Source: Dryomyza anilis
Lineage: Eukaryota; Arthropoda; Insecta; Diptera; Dryomyzidae
Length of the DNA stretch: 64,000 nucleotides
Assembly (NCBI GenBank): GCA_951804985.1
Contig: OX638136.1
Span: 5,645,852 to 5,709,851 of the forward strand
Direction: 5' to 3'
In this document: one piece after another, positions 11,069 through 23,811 of the stretch
Layout of the letters: the number at the start of each line of letters is the position of its first letter
Numbering within the stretch: position 1 is the stretch's first letter
Translations under genes and position numbers: made by a program
The notes under the pieces: generated by a model
Databases searched by the model: none
The model's input: the letters and a program-made list of their open reading frames with translations, nothing else
Told to the model about the DNA's origin: nothing

Positions 11069-11712
11069 TCAATGTAGTCTAGACTTATATGAGTAGACAA
11101 TTAATATTGCCATAATCATTATTAACAAGACTAATTATTACTTATTTCCTACAGATATAGGTCTGCCTCGAATAATTAGTAAGGGTTGTCAACCGCCTTA
11201 ATACATCGCTACTTGTTAAAACGAAAAAATTGTTGTTTGGTAATATATAAAAAAATCTACTAACTATATATAACAATTAAACACAAATCCTTTCCTTATT
11301 CCTAACCTACAGCCTCGTAAAGTCTCTTTGATCACATAATCTATGTTGTTGTTTGCCGGGTGTGGCACGCCTGCAATCTATTAATCACTATGGATCCACC
11401 AACATCGAGAATGCAAGAACCCCAATGCACGATATAATCGACATAATCGACTTGATACGCATACTAAACATGGTTTGGGACAATTAATACTTGTAATATA
11501 TCTTAAAACTAATTTTTTATACGGAGAGATTTTGGGTGTCATTATCGGATTTCAATTACACTTAATTGTTTTACTTAATCTATTTTAAATTATTAAAACG
11601 AGTCGAGCAATTTAAAACGAATCGAGCAATTTAAATGAAATTGCATTATTAACCGATCTATTGTTAGTTTTTTATCGCGAATTAAAACATTATTCATGTA
11701 TTGTAATCTGTC

Positions 11713-11836
11713 GTACTTAATTAACCGAGTTTATTATTATAATTAAAATGAAATTGTACTTAATTAACCGAGTTTATTATTATAATTAAAATTAAATTGT
11801 GATTAATTAACCGAGTTTATTATTATAATTAGAAAT
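11713..11836 (+). repeat. 44-bp tandem repeat in the PLE-1 3' region, unit A
   Basis: Three copies built on 'attaaccgagtttattatta' followed by 'taattaaaat'. They are preceded by a doublet of 'cgagcaatttaaaacga' (11598-11635). The unit B copy is at 26482-26605. The rest of 10856-12745 is AT-rich, with no gene visible and a further 'aaaataaaatataaaattatt' repeat at 12190-12270. Confidence 0.85.
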
Positions 11837-13280
11837 TAAAGATTGAAACTGTTAACTGAAGGATTGATCTTTTTATTTAAAACATTATTAAAAATTGAAA
11901 CTGTTAACTCAAGAATTGAACTTTTTTATTTAAAACATTATTATTGGGACCAAGGTCGCGTTCTATACAATACACAATGCCAAGAAAATAATCTTGGATC
12001 TATGTAAAGATAGCTACAATTAAAACTTATCTGAAACAATAAGTTATCAAAAATCTAATACGGTATTTTAATATTGATTTCAAGCATTGTTAGGCAACCT
12101 AGTTACATTTACATGGAATGTCCTAAATTCCAACATTCATTCCCTTATTTCTAGTAAATAACAACAAACTTAAAAATATATGTAAAAAATAAAAATAAAA
12201 AATAATAAAATATAAAATTATTAAAAAATAAAATATAAAATTATTAAAAAATAAAATATAAAATTATTACAAAATTATAAATACATTATTTACAGAATTG
12301 CAACAAAACCGTTTCAAGCACTAAATATTACTAAAAAAGCATTTAGCTAACATCGTACTATAAGCATTATGCTTATTATTACAATAAAATAATTATTTTT
12401 CTAAAAATACTACAAATAATAAAACCATTTTATATATTGTTGGAATTAGGCCTAGCGATAATACAGATATGAACATAGGCTTGCATCTGCAAATTTTAGT
12501 TACCTAATCATTCCATATATCGCACGATCAGACTTTGTGATAATAAACAATGGCATAATAAAGGGGCTTACGAAATATATAAAGAAAAATAATGAATACA
12601 TTTTGTATCCCTCTGAAAGAGTACCACTATACTTGGTACCGTGTTTCCGCCCCATTACACCTTTTTTTGGATCTATGACCACTTAGATCTATAAAAGATG
12701 GCTAGCCTACTTAAGCAATTTGGCCATATAAAATTGTAAGATTTACAAAGTATTATTGATATAGCCAGACACTCAGTTTATATGGAAACGCAAATTCATG
12801 TGTTTTAAAGGTAATACCTTCAAAAAACTCAGACTACCATTGGGTATCATGAGTATACGAAAAAGGAAATATTAATCAAAAAAGCTATGAAGCTTTTGAT
12901 TATTTACTTTAAGAATTATTTGCAAATATTAATATTTTATCTATTTGAAATAAACATACAAGATTTGGCTCTAGTAGCTCCATGAAAATATTTTTACTGA
13001 TGAAACAGTTTGATATTATTAATATATAATAATAATAATGCAGAAGTAAATATCAGCAGTATGATATGACTTCAATACCTTTTGAGAAAAATAAAGGTAT
13101 CATTATTCGAAATAAATCAATTCTTATATAATTCTGTAATTTATTTGCAATCAATACGAATATATTCCCAGCTTGTATTAATGATATGTAAATTACATAA
13201 ATATTAATAGGCTGAGGATATATAATAATCCATTATTTCAAAATTACAGAATTCTACTTAAACTATTTCTGGTATGAAAT

Positions 13281-13517
13281 GTGGTCCTACGTAATTCAGT
13301 TATGAGTTCGTATGTATTTCTGTTGCAAAACCTTTTTTTCATATATAACTCTATATACTATTCTTTAGAGTACATATCAAATCATACGTTTATAGGGTAT
13401 CATGCTTTTCCCCATAATGGTGGTCAAAAACAATATTCAGAAATCCTTTATAGCCTACCACATCCCAAGGTCATTTCAACAACATTTAACTCGGATCCAA
13501 AACCCTTCTATATTTAA
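13281..13517 (+). CDS. Small conserved hypothetical ORF, unit B copy
   Basis: Counterpart of 1114-1350, with N23 replaced by Y and a V-to-L change near residue 56. No recognised domain, and coding status is doubtful. Confidence 0.18.
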   Translation: MVLRNSVMSSYVFLLQNLFFIYNSIYYSLEYISNHTFIGYHAFPHNGGQKQYSEILYSLPHPKVISTTFNSDPKPFYI

Positions 13518-14126
13518 AATCGGTATTGACATAGCTAGAAACCAGATTAATACGGAGAAACACAATTCCATGTGTTTTTAATAAAAAATGAATCAAAAAA
13601 ACCCAGATTAACCATTGATGATACTAATTTTATTTGTAAATGTGCTTGCAGGGTTGGCTTACAATAACTCAATTAGAATGTTTTATTAAAAAACATTAAA
13701 ACGTCTCAAAAATCATTTCAAATTAATATTATAGCCTACCACCTCTCAAGGTCGTTTCAACTCTCTATGTTTTCCATTATTAATATTACAGCCTACCACA
13801 TCTCAAGGACATAACAATTCACCATAATTTTAAATTTGTAAGATTCACAAAGTAATATTGATGTAACATGCTTTCCCCCCATACTGGTGGTCCAAAAAAA
13901 TATAAAAAAATATATATTCATTAGAAACCTAAAAGGCGCTTGAAGTAAAAATTATTTCATTAGGCGAGAAAACCTTTAAGAGAGACAATTAATTAATTAT
14001 AGACACACCTAAGGTAAAAAAATATATATATGCACAAATATATATATAACTTATGATCGATTTTCTTGAAACATTTCCGTGATTCCTCAGAATCTTACTC
14101 ATACCACTTTACTGCCTTTATATATA

Positions 14127-14185
14127 TTTTCTCATACATACATATATATACATAAAAATATAAATATATATATATATATATATAG

Positions 14186-14278
<93 letters not shown>
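14127..14278 (+). repeat. AT dinucleotide array, unit B
   Basis: About 150 bp of (TA)n with short interruptions, ending in 'tatatatatgacaagaatg'. The same site holds a short tract in unit A (2265-2325) and a medium tract in unit C (29154-29250), so this is a length-variable microsatellite inside the element. An apparent Ile/Tyr-repeat reading frame across it is an artefact. Confidence 0.9.
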
Positions 14279-14279
<1 letters not shown>

Positions 14280-14454
14280 GACAAGAATGATAAAAGGACG
14301 GTATTTATCTTATGGTTTGTTAATAAGTCATTATTTTACAGACGATTCCTTGAAAAAACAATGCACTCAAAAAATACTTTAATATTCAAAAATTATTGGC
14401 ACTCCAAAAATACACACTAATTTCCTACTGACATTTTCAAAAATATATTTCAGT

Positions 14455-14990
14455 ATTCAAAAATAGCTGGCAATCCTCTTTTTTTTAAAATATAGCTGGC
14501 ATTTTAAAGAATATACATATTAATTTCCTACTGACATTTTCCAAAAGAATATTTCAATATTCAGAAATAGCTGGCAAACTATATTTTTTAAAAAATAGCT
14601 GGCAATCTTATTTTTTTTTTAAAACGGACAGAACACAAACTACCCTGTTGACTTTTCTCAAAAAACGCACATAATTTTATGAACTTATCACAACTGCGGG
14701 TAAAACCTTCTCGTCAATGAAAACAAAACTATTAGTATTCAAAAGTAACTGGCAATCCTATTTTTTAAAAAATATACATATTAATTTCCTACTGACATTT
14801 TCTAAAAAAAATATTCCAATATTCAGAAATAGTTGGTAAACTTATTATTTTTTTAAAAAAATAGCTGGCAATTTTTTTAAAAAACAAACAGAACACAAAT
14901 TACCTGGCAATCTTATTTCTTTAAAAAAAACACAATTTACCTGGCAATCTTATTTTTTTAAAAAACAAACAGAACACAAATTACCTTGTT
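14455..14990 (+). repeat. AGCTGGCAATC minisatellite, unit B
   Basis: Counterpart of 2480-3010, with small insertions and deletions in the T/A blocks. Confidence 0.75.
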
Positions 14991-15466
14991 GACTTTTTTT
15001 ACTGGAACACCCAGGAACTAACACACCAACACACCACTTTTATTTCTATTTTTTTAAAACCTAACCGTTTATTAAAAACTTTTTAAACATTTTAAAAAAC
15101 GCACATAATTTTTGTGAACTTATAGCAACTACAGAAAAAACCTTCTCTTCAATGAAAACAAAAACTATTAGTAAAAACACATGATACACATTAAGCATAC
15201 TATGTTGTTTTTTATTTTTCTCAAGCTTTAACTATACAGTAATAATAAGATATTTATTTCTTTCAAAAAGTATTACAGTAATTTACTATAAACTCATGAC
15301 AGGTACTCAATTTGTATTATACTCATCCTAATGTACTGATGAACTCCTATAAAAGTACTCAAATTGTATTATACTCATCATAATGTACTCATGAGCTCAT
15401 ATCAAGTACTCAAAATCATAACTTAACAATTCGAGACCATCCCTGTTTTTGCACCACCCCTACAAC

Positions 15467-16729
15467 CAAAGACTATAAGACGTGCGACTTCGCAAAAAAC
15501 ATATTCAACATTGCAAAATCCTGTTTTTTATGAAATTTTTTGGTACACGGATTGTGTACATGAGCTCTGCCGCATCTCTGCTTGCATTGTTGTTGTTTCA
15601 CCGTGTAAAATTTTCGACAACACAAAACAGCTGTTTGTTAATTCAGATGCTGAAAATTTTGTGAAATTTGCCAAAATTTACACATTTTTTGCAACAGAAC
15701 TACTCAAATGCAGAAGTTTTGAGTTACACGTAATGAGTCTAAAAATTAGCACTATTTTTTTAAAACTATGCCTTAAATTCATAGTCTAAGGGAAAAGTGA
15801 AAAAATAATTAACATTTTCTGAAAAAAATGTAAAATTTACAAGAAAAAAATAGCAATTTGGTGAATAAAACCAGTGTGTCCCCCTTTTCATTAGTTTAGG
15901 GAAAAAGGGACAAAACTTTTGCAAATATTACAATATTAAAATAAATTTATTATATATTATGTTTATCTTAATATTTATATTATAAATCGTTTTTATAATG
16001 AAATTATGTGTATGTTAATATCGCTGTAAATACCAAATATGGAACAATATTGCGCTTAAATATAATGAGGACGTTAAATAAAATAAACTAAAATTGTGAA
16101 TTTACTTACGGCCGGTTGAATACAGTTATCAGTTAAAAACAATCTGACAAATAAATTTAATTTTTTGTTTTAATATCAATATTGAAATTGTCAGATTAAC
16201 TAATCGATTTCCATCGCTAACTCATGGTTAAAAGTTGTATGCATCCGGGCATTAAGCAATTAACAGTCCGATAATCCCTTTCCGTAGAGATATTTTAAAA
16301 TTTTGTCCTAGTTGACAATTTCGTACGCTTGTTCAGCCAAATATAGCTCTTCATCATGCCTGACAACGATATCATCCATAATTCGTATCAAAATCGGTTG
16401 AAAATAGTACTCACACGATCAATTTTTGAATAAAACTAAATATATATAAACAAAAACGTTGTTTACGTTTGTTTTGAGTATTTTTATGTTGTCAGAAAAT
16501 TAATTTGTTATTAAATTTCTGTTTGGCGCAAACATCAAAAGCAGTGGTGAATATGTTGAATATAAAGGGGGAAAAATGTCTAAAATGAGAAAATCTGTGG
16601 CATTATTGTCCAAGTTGAATAAAAGTTGTCTAAGTTGAATAAAAAGTTGACCAAATTGCGACTGCGACGCACACTAACAAAACGATTTTTACATCTACAT
16701 TGACGGAGTTTCATGTCTTGTGGTCTATG
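15467..16729. mobile_element. Non-autonomous hAT-like transposon inserted in unit B
   Basis: Units A and C read straight through 'cctacaacatcc'; unit B has 1263 extra bp flanked by the 8-bp direct repeat CCTACAAC (15459-15466 and 16730-16737). The ends are imperfect inverted repeats: CAAAGACTATAAGACGTG on the left against CATAGACCACAAGACATG on the right (14 of 18 match). An 8-bp target duplication with TIRs beginning CA is characteristic of the hAT superfamily. Inside are overlapping short frames of 60-92 codons (15482-15789) with no transposase similarity, so the copy appears non-autonomous. It inserted after the array formed, or after unit B separated from its neighbours. Confidence 0.85.
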
Positions 16730-17684
16730 CCTACAACATCCTTACGTATAGCACACATTTAAGAATGACGTATAATGTAATAAATGAAAAAAACGTATAC
16801 TGCAACAAGTAGTCATTTACAACAAATGGTCATTTGACACTTACGAATATGCATATAAAGGGAATACGCAATCTAACAAGAAACCGAAATCAATTAGTGT
16901 CATCTTACAAAATCTATTGTTTTAATTAAGTTTTTACCATTTATCCCACAAACAATGGCATTCAATGTTCATAAAAAACAATCTGCATTAAAATATGGAT
17001 ATAAGTGAGTTCTAAAAAATAAAGTAAAAGCGCATCCTAATGATATAATCGGTCAAAAAAAGTTGTGGCATATTAACACAGCAAATTACCTAGAAAAAAT
17101 ATACAAGAAAATTCCATAATCGGTCAACAAAAGTTGTGGCATATTTACATATCAATTTTTTAAGGAAATTTTCTTAAAAAATGTATAAAGAGATTCTCCC
17201 ACAAATGTTTTCGGTAAAAAGAACATTCTGCATAAAATAAAAGCGTATATTTGAATGTATCCACATCATGGATCCGGTAGAAAGAAATTGTAGCAAAATT
17301 ACAAGGCAATTTTTGATTGCTAAGTGCGGTAAATGAAACCAGCAGGTATCCAAGTGGAACAAGTGGGTGCCTCTTTTTTTGTAATAAAAGGTGTTTGTTG
17401 GCAAACAAATTTTTTATATATATAATTCAAGATTAATATCAAAATTTTTCAAAAAACTAGGGCACTTCGGCATATATATCTATAATATTATATCCTATAA
17501 TCTTTTCTAAAATTATAAAATATGTTCGATTCAAGATTAATAACAAAATTTTGAATCTAGGGTATTGCGGCACATATATCATCGTCACATTTGTCTATCA
17601 ACTTGTATGCTACTTGACATTTCACACGGAGTTTTAAAATATTGTCTACAACGAGGATGTATCAGTTCTAAAAGGAGGCGTAAG

Positions 17685-17693
17685 CAGTAAGTG
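17685..17693 (+). promoter_or_regulatory. Candidate 5' splice site in the PLE-1 leader
   Basis: 'CA|GTAAGTGAT' matches the donor consensus very well. It follows a conserved 110-bp block starting near 'atcatcgtcacatttgtc'. The same site occurs at 20292-20300 and 31513-31521 but is deleted from unit A. It may end a non-coding leader exon that splices to ORF1. No transcript evidence is available. Confidence 0.3.
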
Positions 17694-17722
17694 ATATTTC
17701 TATTTTTATAAACATAAATTTG

Positions 17723-20700
17723 CTATATTGTTTTTTTGCCTAAACTTAAATATGCTACAACATAAGTTGTGGCATATTTACATATCAATTGAAATTTTCT
17801 TAAAAAATGTATAAAGAGATTCTCCCACAAATGTTTTCGGTAAAAAGAACATTCTGCATAAAATATAAGCGTATATATGAATGTATCCACATCATGGATC
17901 CGGTAGAAAGAAATTGTAGCAAAATTACAAGGAAATTTTTGATTGCTAAGTGCGGTAAATGAAACCAGCAGGTGTCCAAGTGGAACAAGTGGGTGCCCTT
18001 TTTTTTGTAATAAAAGGTGTTTGTTGGCAAACAAGATTAATATCAAAATTTTAAAATTTTCCTAAAAATGTTTCAAAAAACTAGGGAACTTCGGCACATA
18101 TATCCAAAATTATAAAATATTTTCGATTCAAGATTAAAATAGCTAAGTGTTTCCGGCTTCTTCCATACAGTATCATTGTTTGCACAAACAATTTTAGTTT
18201 AATTATTACTAAAAATATATATTGAAAGAAATATAACATCCACTTGTACTACATACAAAAACTAAGGTAAATATAAACCAATGAACCTGCCAAATTGTTC
18301 AGCCTATTGGAATGTGTGCAACATATTAACTAGCCTCATACTAAGATAGTTATTTAAAAATCTTAAGCATTTAGATATTGATTAAGATATTGAACATATG
18401 TTACAACCATTACTTATAGCTGAAAACTTAAGGCAATAAGAAAGATACGGAACTGTACGTGTGTGTGCCAACTTGGCTAGTCCTTATTAAAAATCCAGTG
18501 TCATGAGTCCCTTGTGCGATTTTCTAAAAAAGTGTGCTAAAAAAATGAAGCAAAATTAAGCAAATTAAGCAAAATTAAATATATCGATATTTATTTAGTA
18601 CAGTTGCGGTTATTAAGTATAGACGCCACGCTCAGGTGGTTCTTTAAGCCTTGCCATAAAAACCATTTACCGGTCACCATCTTTATAGCTAAGGCTGTTC
18701 ATTATATCCTAATAAAAACCCATTATTTAACAATATGTTTAGTTTCTCATATCCACCACCACATTGAGTATGGTGAGCAATAGTAAAAATGGGATATAAT
18801 ATAATGTATCCTTCAACTCATCGAATGACTGAGGAATGTAATTGAGATTGTGAAAAACCATCTAGTTTGTACATCAACCACAGTATTAATAATAATAAAA
18901 ATACTGGTTTGTGACAAATAGTTGTAATTGAAAAACAATGCACTACAGAATATTATTCAAAAACCAATTTAAGCTAGAAAATGTAAAAAATAAAATTGCA
19001 GGCTATTTTATAGAAGAAAATTATGGAATAAAAACTTGAATAAAGTAAACAATGTCATAATATACTGGTAGTTATAAGTATGAAAATCCACTCAATTGGT
19101 ACAACTACCATAATATTGGTATACGAAATATAAATATTAATACGTAACAATAATATTGGTAATGAGTATAAACCAGAATAACCTCGAAAAAATATTTTAT
19201 TATTACAAATAATCTATAATTTAGCAAACAAATTTCGTGAACATTAAACAATCATTCATAACCAGCGACTCTTTCCCAATCAAACAAAAACTCATGAATA
19301 CTTGTAATCCTATAAAATAAGGGCTCAGTTCAAATTTTCACACACACTTTCTTACCCCTCTTTAATTCCATCTTCCAAACTCTAATTAATAACAAATCTC
19401 AACAGAATAATTGCTTAATAATGGATGCATTTTTATCCGATGATGATGAATATATACTCAACGCGTTAATACCATTGAAGTATGATTGCGATGGTGGCGG
19501 TATAACTGTTCATACGCCTATCCCTATACTCAACGACGATGAGGATACTGTTGCTAATCCTCGACTTTTGCAACCTCACGAGATTAAGCAAGAGCCTTTA
19601 GAGGTGTCGGATGTGGACACGCGTTCCCCATTCATTGATGATCATCGTTCAGTTACTGAAATATCTACCTACTGTTCATTATCTCCTCCGGTAAAAAGAA
19701 CATTCTGCATAAAATAAAAGCGTATATATGAATGTATCCACATCATGGATCCGGTAGAAAGAAATTGTAGCAAAATTACAAGGCAATTTTTGATTGGTAA
19801 GTGCGGTAAATGAAACCAGCAGGTGTCCAAGTGGAACAAGTGGGTGCCTCTTTTTTTGTAATAAAAAGTGTTTGTTGGCAAACAAATTTTGTATATATAT
19901 AATTCAGGACTAATATCAAAATTTTAAAATTTTCCTAACAATTTTTCAAAAAACTAGGGCACTTCGGCACATATATCCAAATTAAAAAATATTTTCGATT
20001 CAAGATTAATAAAAAAATTTTGAAGATTAATATCAAAATTTTTAAAATCTTTTATAATTCTTTTTTTAAAAAACTAGAGCACTGCGGCACCTATATCTAT
20101 AATATTATATCCTATAATCTTTTCTAAAATTATAAAATATTTTCGATTCAAGATTAATAACAAAATTTTGAATCTAGGGTATTGCGGCACATATATCATC
20201 GTCACATTTGTCTATCAACTTGTATGCTACACACGGAGTTTTAAAATATTGTCTACAACGAGGATGTATCAGTTCTAAAAGGAGGCGTAAGCAGTAAGTG
20301 ATATTTCTATTTTTATAAACATAAATTTGCTATATTGTTTTTTTGCCTAAACTTAAATATGCTATATTATTTTTGCCTAAAACTACAATGATTTATTATT
20401 ATTATTGTTTTACCTAAAAATAACCCAAAACCAAACATTAAATCATATGATTTTTACATTTAACCACAAAACCAAAAGTTTGGTTTATCAATGACTAATT
20501 TTAGCGGGTTATTTCGTAAAATCCCATATCCAAAATAAATTGGAATATCAGGTTTCTTATATGAATTAAATCAAGTGGCAATATTGTCTATTTCCATATT
20601 TTCACAAGCCAAAGGCTATTTTTTATTAAAGTAGGCGATTTTAACCCAAAATTCAAAAAATAGCTTCAGTAAGCACCACATTCTCACCAATACAACAAAA

Positions 20701-21371
20701 AATGAGAAAAAACACACTCATACTCTCATATATAACCACTGGGCATATCAAAAAGAGTGTATGGTATATGTGTGTGGCTGTGTAAAAGCAAACCCTATAT
20801 AGCTAAGTGTTTCCGGCTTCATCCATACAGTATCATTGAGTTTGCGACTTTAAAACGTTATTGGCGCGCAAAAAAATAAAAGAACCAAAACCATTTATCT
20901 AAATAATTTGAAAGCATATATATTACAAACTCGTAAAAATTACTAAATAGTGATAATTTGCACAAACAATTTTAGTTTAATTATTACTAAAAATATATAT
21001 TGAATGAAATATAACATCCACTTGTACTACATACATGAAAAAATAGTTTTTTTCACAAATAAGCTATAATTTGGCTAACAAATTTTGTTAAACTATGATT
21101 CTTTCATTCGTAATGGATATAAACCAGAATAACCTCGAAAAAATATTTTATTATCACAAATAATCTATAATTTAGCTAACAAATTTCGTGAACATTAAAC
21201 AATCATTCATAACCAGCGACTCTTTCCCAATCAAACAAAAACTCATGAATACTTGTAATCCTATAAAATAAGGGCTCAGTTCAAATTTTCACACACACTT
21301 TCTTACCCCTCTTAAATTCCATCTTCCAAACTCTAATTAATAACAAATCTCAACAGAATAATTGGTTAATA
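17723..21371 (+). repeat. Internal duplication in unit B
   Basis: A segment of the leader with the 5' half of ORF1 is present twice. ORF1 starts lie at 19421 and 21372. The 'ttttcggtaaaaagaacattctg' block occurs near 17208, 17838 and 19689. The second junction is exact: at 19687/19688 ORF1 sequence ('attatctcct') switches to leader sequence ('ccggtaaaaagaacattctg'). The first junction, near 17760, returns from 'aaatatgctacaa' to 'cataagttgtggcatattt'. The layout resembles template switching during reverse transcription, or repair. Confidence 0.7.
19421..19687 (+). pseudogene. PLE-1 ORF1, 5' half, unit B first copy
   Basis: The best-preserved N-terminus. It is open from MDAFLSDDDEYILNA through IKQEPLEVSD to CSLSP, without the frameshift seen at 6120 and 21372. 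At 19688 coding sequence switches to leader sequence (see the duplication entry), so the protein is truncated shortly afterwards. Confidence 0.6.
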
Positions 21372-22231
21372 ATGGATGCATTTTTATCCGATGATGATAA
21401 ATATATACTCAACGCGGTAATACCATTGAGTTTGATTGCGATGGTGGCGGTATAACTGTTCATACGCCTATCCCTATACTCAACGACGATGAGGATACTG
21501 TTGAGAATCCTCGACTTTTGCAACCTCACGAGATTAAGCAAGAGCCTTTAGAGGTGTCGGATGTGGAGACGCGTTCCCCATTCATTGATGATCATCGTCC
21601 AGTTTCTGAAATATCTACCTGCTGTTCATTATCTCCTAAGCGACGACGATTATCGTCACATTTGGATTCTGATACAGACGAATCACCTGTGGTTTTCGGG
21701 AATATTGTGCAAGATAATGAGGTGATTTGCTTTAGTACTTTTATGGTTAACAATAGTGTATGCAAATACAGAAATAGAAACCATCTAATTTAAAACAGTT
21801 TCCTATACATTAACAACCTTTACCAATACATTTAATATTACAAATTATAACCATAAACGCTATAGGGTGTACAACATGATAATGTTCGCCGTAAACTTTT
21901 TATGGAATCGGTGATTAAAAACACGAGTGAAGTTGAAGCTATACCTATGATTGAAACAGCGGTTGAAATTGCGATTAAAAAAGATTCTAGCGTCACTGAA
22001 ATTGCGAACAAAAAAGATTCTAGCGTTACTGAAATGGGCGACATAGTTGAAATTGCGGATGAGCAAGTTTCAAATGAAAATGGTTCGGTTATTGAAGTCT
22101 CCCCAAACACTGAGGTAGGCTCTGTTGCAACAGTGGTGCATCAGTCGCCAATTTTAGCACAAGGGCTAGCGACATTAATTGAGATAGCAGACTCAAGTGG
22201 TAATAAGGTGAGATACTTTGTAAAAGATTAA
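21372..22231 (+). pseudogene. PLE-1 ORF1 with intron, unit B second copy
   Basis: The most complete ORF1. Exon 1 (21372-21721) has the same early 1-bp frameshift as unit A. Downstream it encodes the acidic IKQEPLEVSD segment, the SPKRRRLSSHL basic patch and ends QDNE. A canonical intron (21722-21865) follows, and exon 2 (21866-22231) starts GVQHDNVRRK. It includes two near-identical KKDSSVTE repeats and ends FVKD. The exons join in frame (68 codons open before the donor, 12 codons from the acceptor to the next Met). Total length would be about 230 residues. No domain recognised; nuclear location is inferred from the basic patch. Confidence 0.65.
21722..21865 (+). other. Spliceosomal intron in PLE-1 ORF1
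   Basis: 144 bp, starting GTGATT and ending CTATAG, rich in A/T and full of stops. It joins two open exons in frame. The same intron is present at 33551-33694 in unit C with the same length. PLEs are known to retain introns, unlike most retroelements. Confidence 0.75.
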
Positions 22232-22356
22232 AATCAAATCAAAATATTATTATCATTATCCTACAAACCTTTAGACAACAGAAGCTGTTTCTACTCCAGC
22301 GAATCTTTTGGATTATCTGGTTGGGTTTTTAAATATTCATAAGTAACGAATTTATC

Positions 22357-22442
22357 TATTTGTTAAAAAAAATAGTAATAAATCTATTTGTTAAAAAAGA
22401 TAGTAATAAATCTATTTGTTAAAAAAGATAGTAATAAATCAA
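22357..22442 (+). repeat. 28-bp tandem repeat, unit B
   Basis: Three copies of the same repeat as 6695-6790. Confidence 0.85.
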
Positions 22443-22799
22443 TAATAAAATCTGGTTAGATTTATCAACAACCATACAAAAAATCTAATTCAATCTAATT
22501 TACTGTCTTATTTTCGGAAAACCTCTTATTTTTTAAAAACATTTTAAAATTAGTAAGATCGATATATGGTTGATATATGTTCGATATATGGTTGATATAT
22601 GGTTTCTATGCCACAATTTTTTTTTTTTTAAATTTTTAAATTTTTTTTTTTAAATTTTAAAAAATCTTCCCTAACTTAGATATTTCTTTGGGATCATATC
22701 AATTTAATGTCATTTTAACTACATTTTCCTGTTTAAATTATTTTATATTAGTATATGGCAATATAACAAATACTTATGTACCACTAATAGGCACGGGTT

Positions 22800-23379
22800 C
22801 CTACACATCATTCTGTTTCTCGTACTCGTATGAGTTTACGTAATCGTCCATACGTGCGACCTCGCAATCGATCGAATACCTGGGCAACTTCATAGGACTC
22901 AAGGTGTTCAATACGGGCACTATCACAGTCATCTCTTTTGATTAATACCTCACAGCCTGATCCGTCGTTTACAATGACGACAAAGTCGACGATGGTCACA
23001 ACCAGTACCTAGTTTTCAATATCCTATCATGTGGGATCAATCGCAACGTACCGCTTACGATCAATGGGTATCTGAGTGGAATAATATTCCAACACCATCT
23101 CATCTTGGGTATTGGAATTTAGCAAATGCTAGTAATCAACAATGGATGTCCGAATGGAATCAACATTTGATTCCTAATAGTAATTATTATCAAACTTGGC
23201 ACAATGTGGCAACTCCACCTATGCACCCACATCCGGTGTCTGGTAATAATCAACCAGCTTTCACTCAGATTCAGGCTGGGCAGTTAAACTCCAACCCAGG
23301 GATTAGCAAGAATTCGGACCAATCGGTAACATACACCAGAAAATTTTTTAATTACTTTTTAATTACTTTTTACATATGA
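22800..23379 (+). pseudogene. PLE-1 Trp/Gln-rich exon, unit B
   Basis: Identical in protein sequence to the unit A copy from the Met at 23029 to the donor at 23325/23326, and it shares both upstream TGA codons. The shared stops show that the parent was already inactive before the units were copied, or that the region is spliced in a way I cannot see. Unit C lacks this exon by deletion. Confidence 0.5.
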
Positions 23380-23811
23380 AAAAATGTGATGTTAGAATTT
23401 AAAGTATTATTAACAGAAACATTATTTTATTAAAAAAACAGTTCTTTAGAAGGACCACTTATGAATTTACAAAGAAACACAAACAGACTTATAACACACC
23501 TCATAAAGAGGTATATACATATACATACATGCACACAAGCATATACATACATTTATGTATATATATACATATACATGCATAAATATATATGGATATATTC
23601 ATAACTATGAGTAGGAATAAATTAACTAGATCAATTATTGATCAATTATTAAAAACAAGATTTAAACTTAAATTTAAGGAAACCTAAGATCTATATACAT
23701 ACGATCTAATTCAGTCGACATTATTTTCTATATTCCAACATTAAAAAGATAATATCAATATAGGAACTACAAAAGGAATCCATTCCCGTTAATGTGATAA
23801 TAGAGAATCAG

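Larger units (their letters stand above)
585..12745 (+). mobile_element. PLE-1 tandem unit A (Penelope-like element, decayed)
   Basis: First full unit of a head-to-tail array. The reference point 'caaagtattattgatatagcc' recurs at 585, 12746 and 27501, giving periods of 12161 and 14755 bp. The order is: spacer with a small ORF, antisense hammerhead motif, AT and AGCTGGCAATC repeats, long leader, ORF1 (6120), Trp-rich exon (7371), RT (8143-10855), repeat-rich 3' region. Penelope-like elements are known for partial tandem copies with pseudo-LTRs, which fits. The real element ends cannot be fixed from a circularly permuted array, so the boundaries given are a convention. A size of 12-15 kb is far above the few kb of classical Penelope. 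Confidence 0.75.

Noticed and set aside
14079..14420. Ile/Tyr-repeat protein frames over TA arrays (also 29104-29403 and 42532-42771)
   Set aside because: Translation of a dinucleotide microsatellite whose length varies between units.
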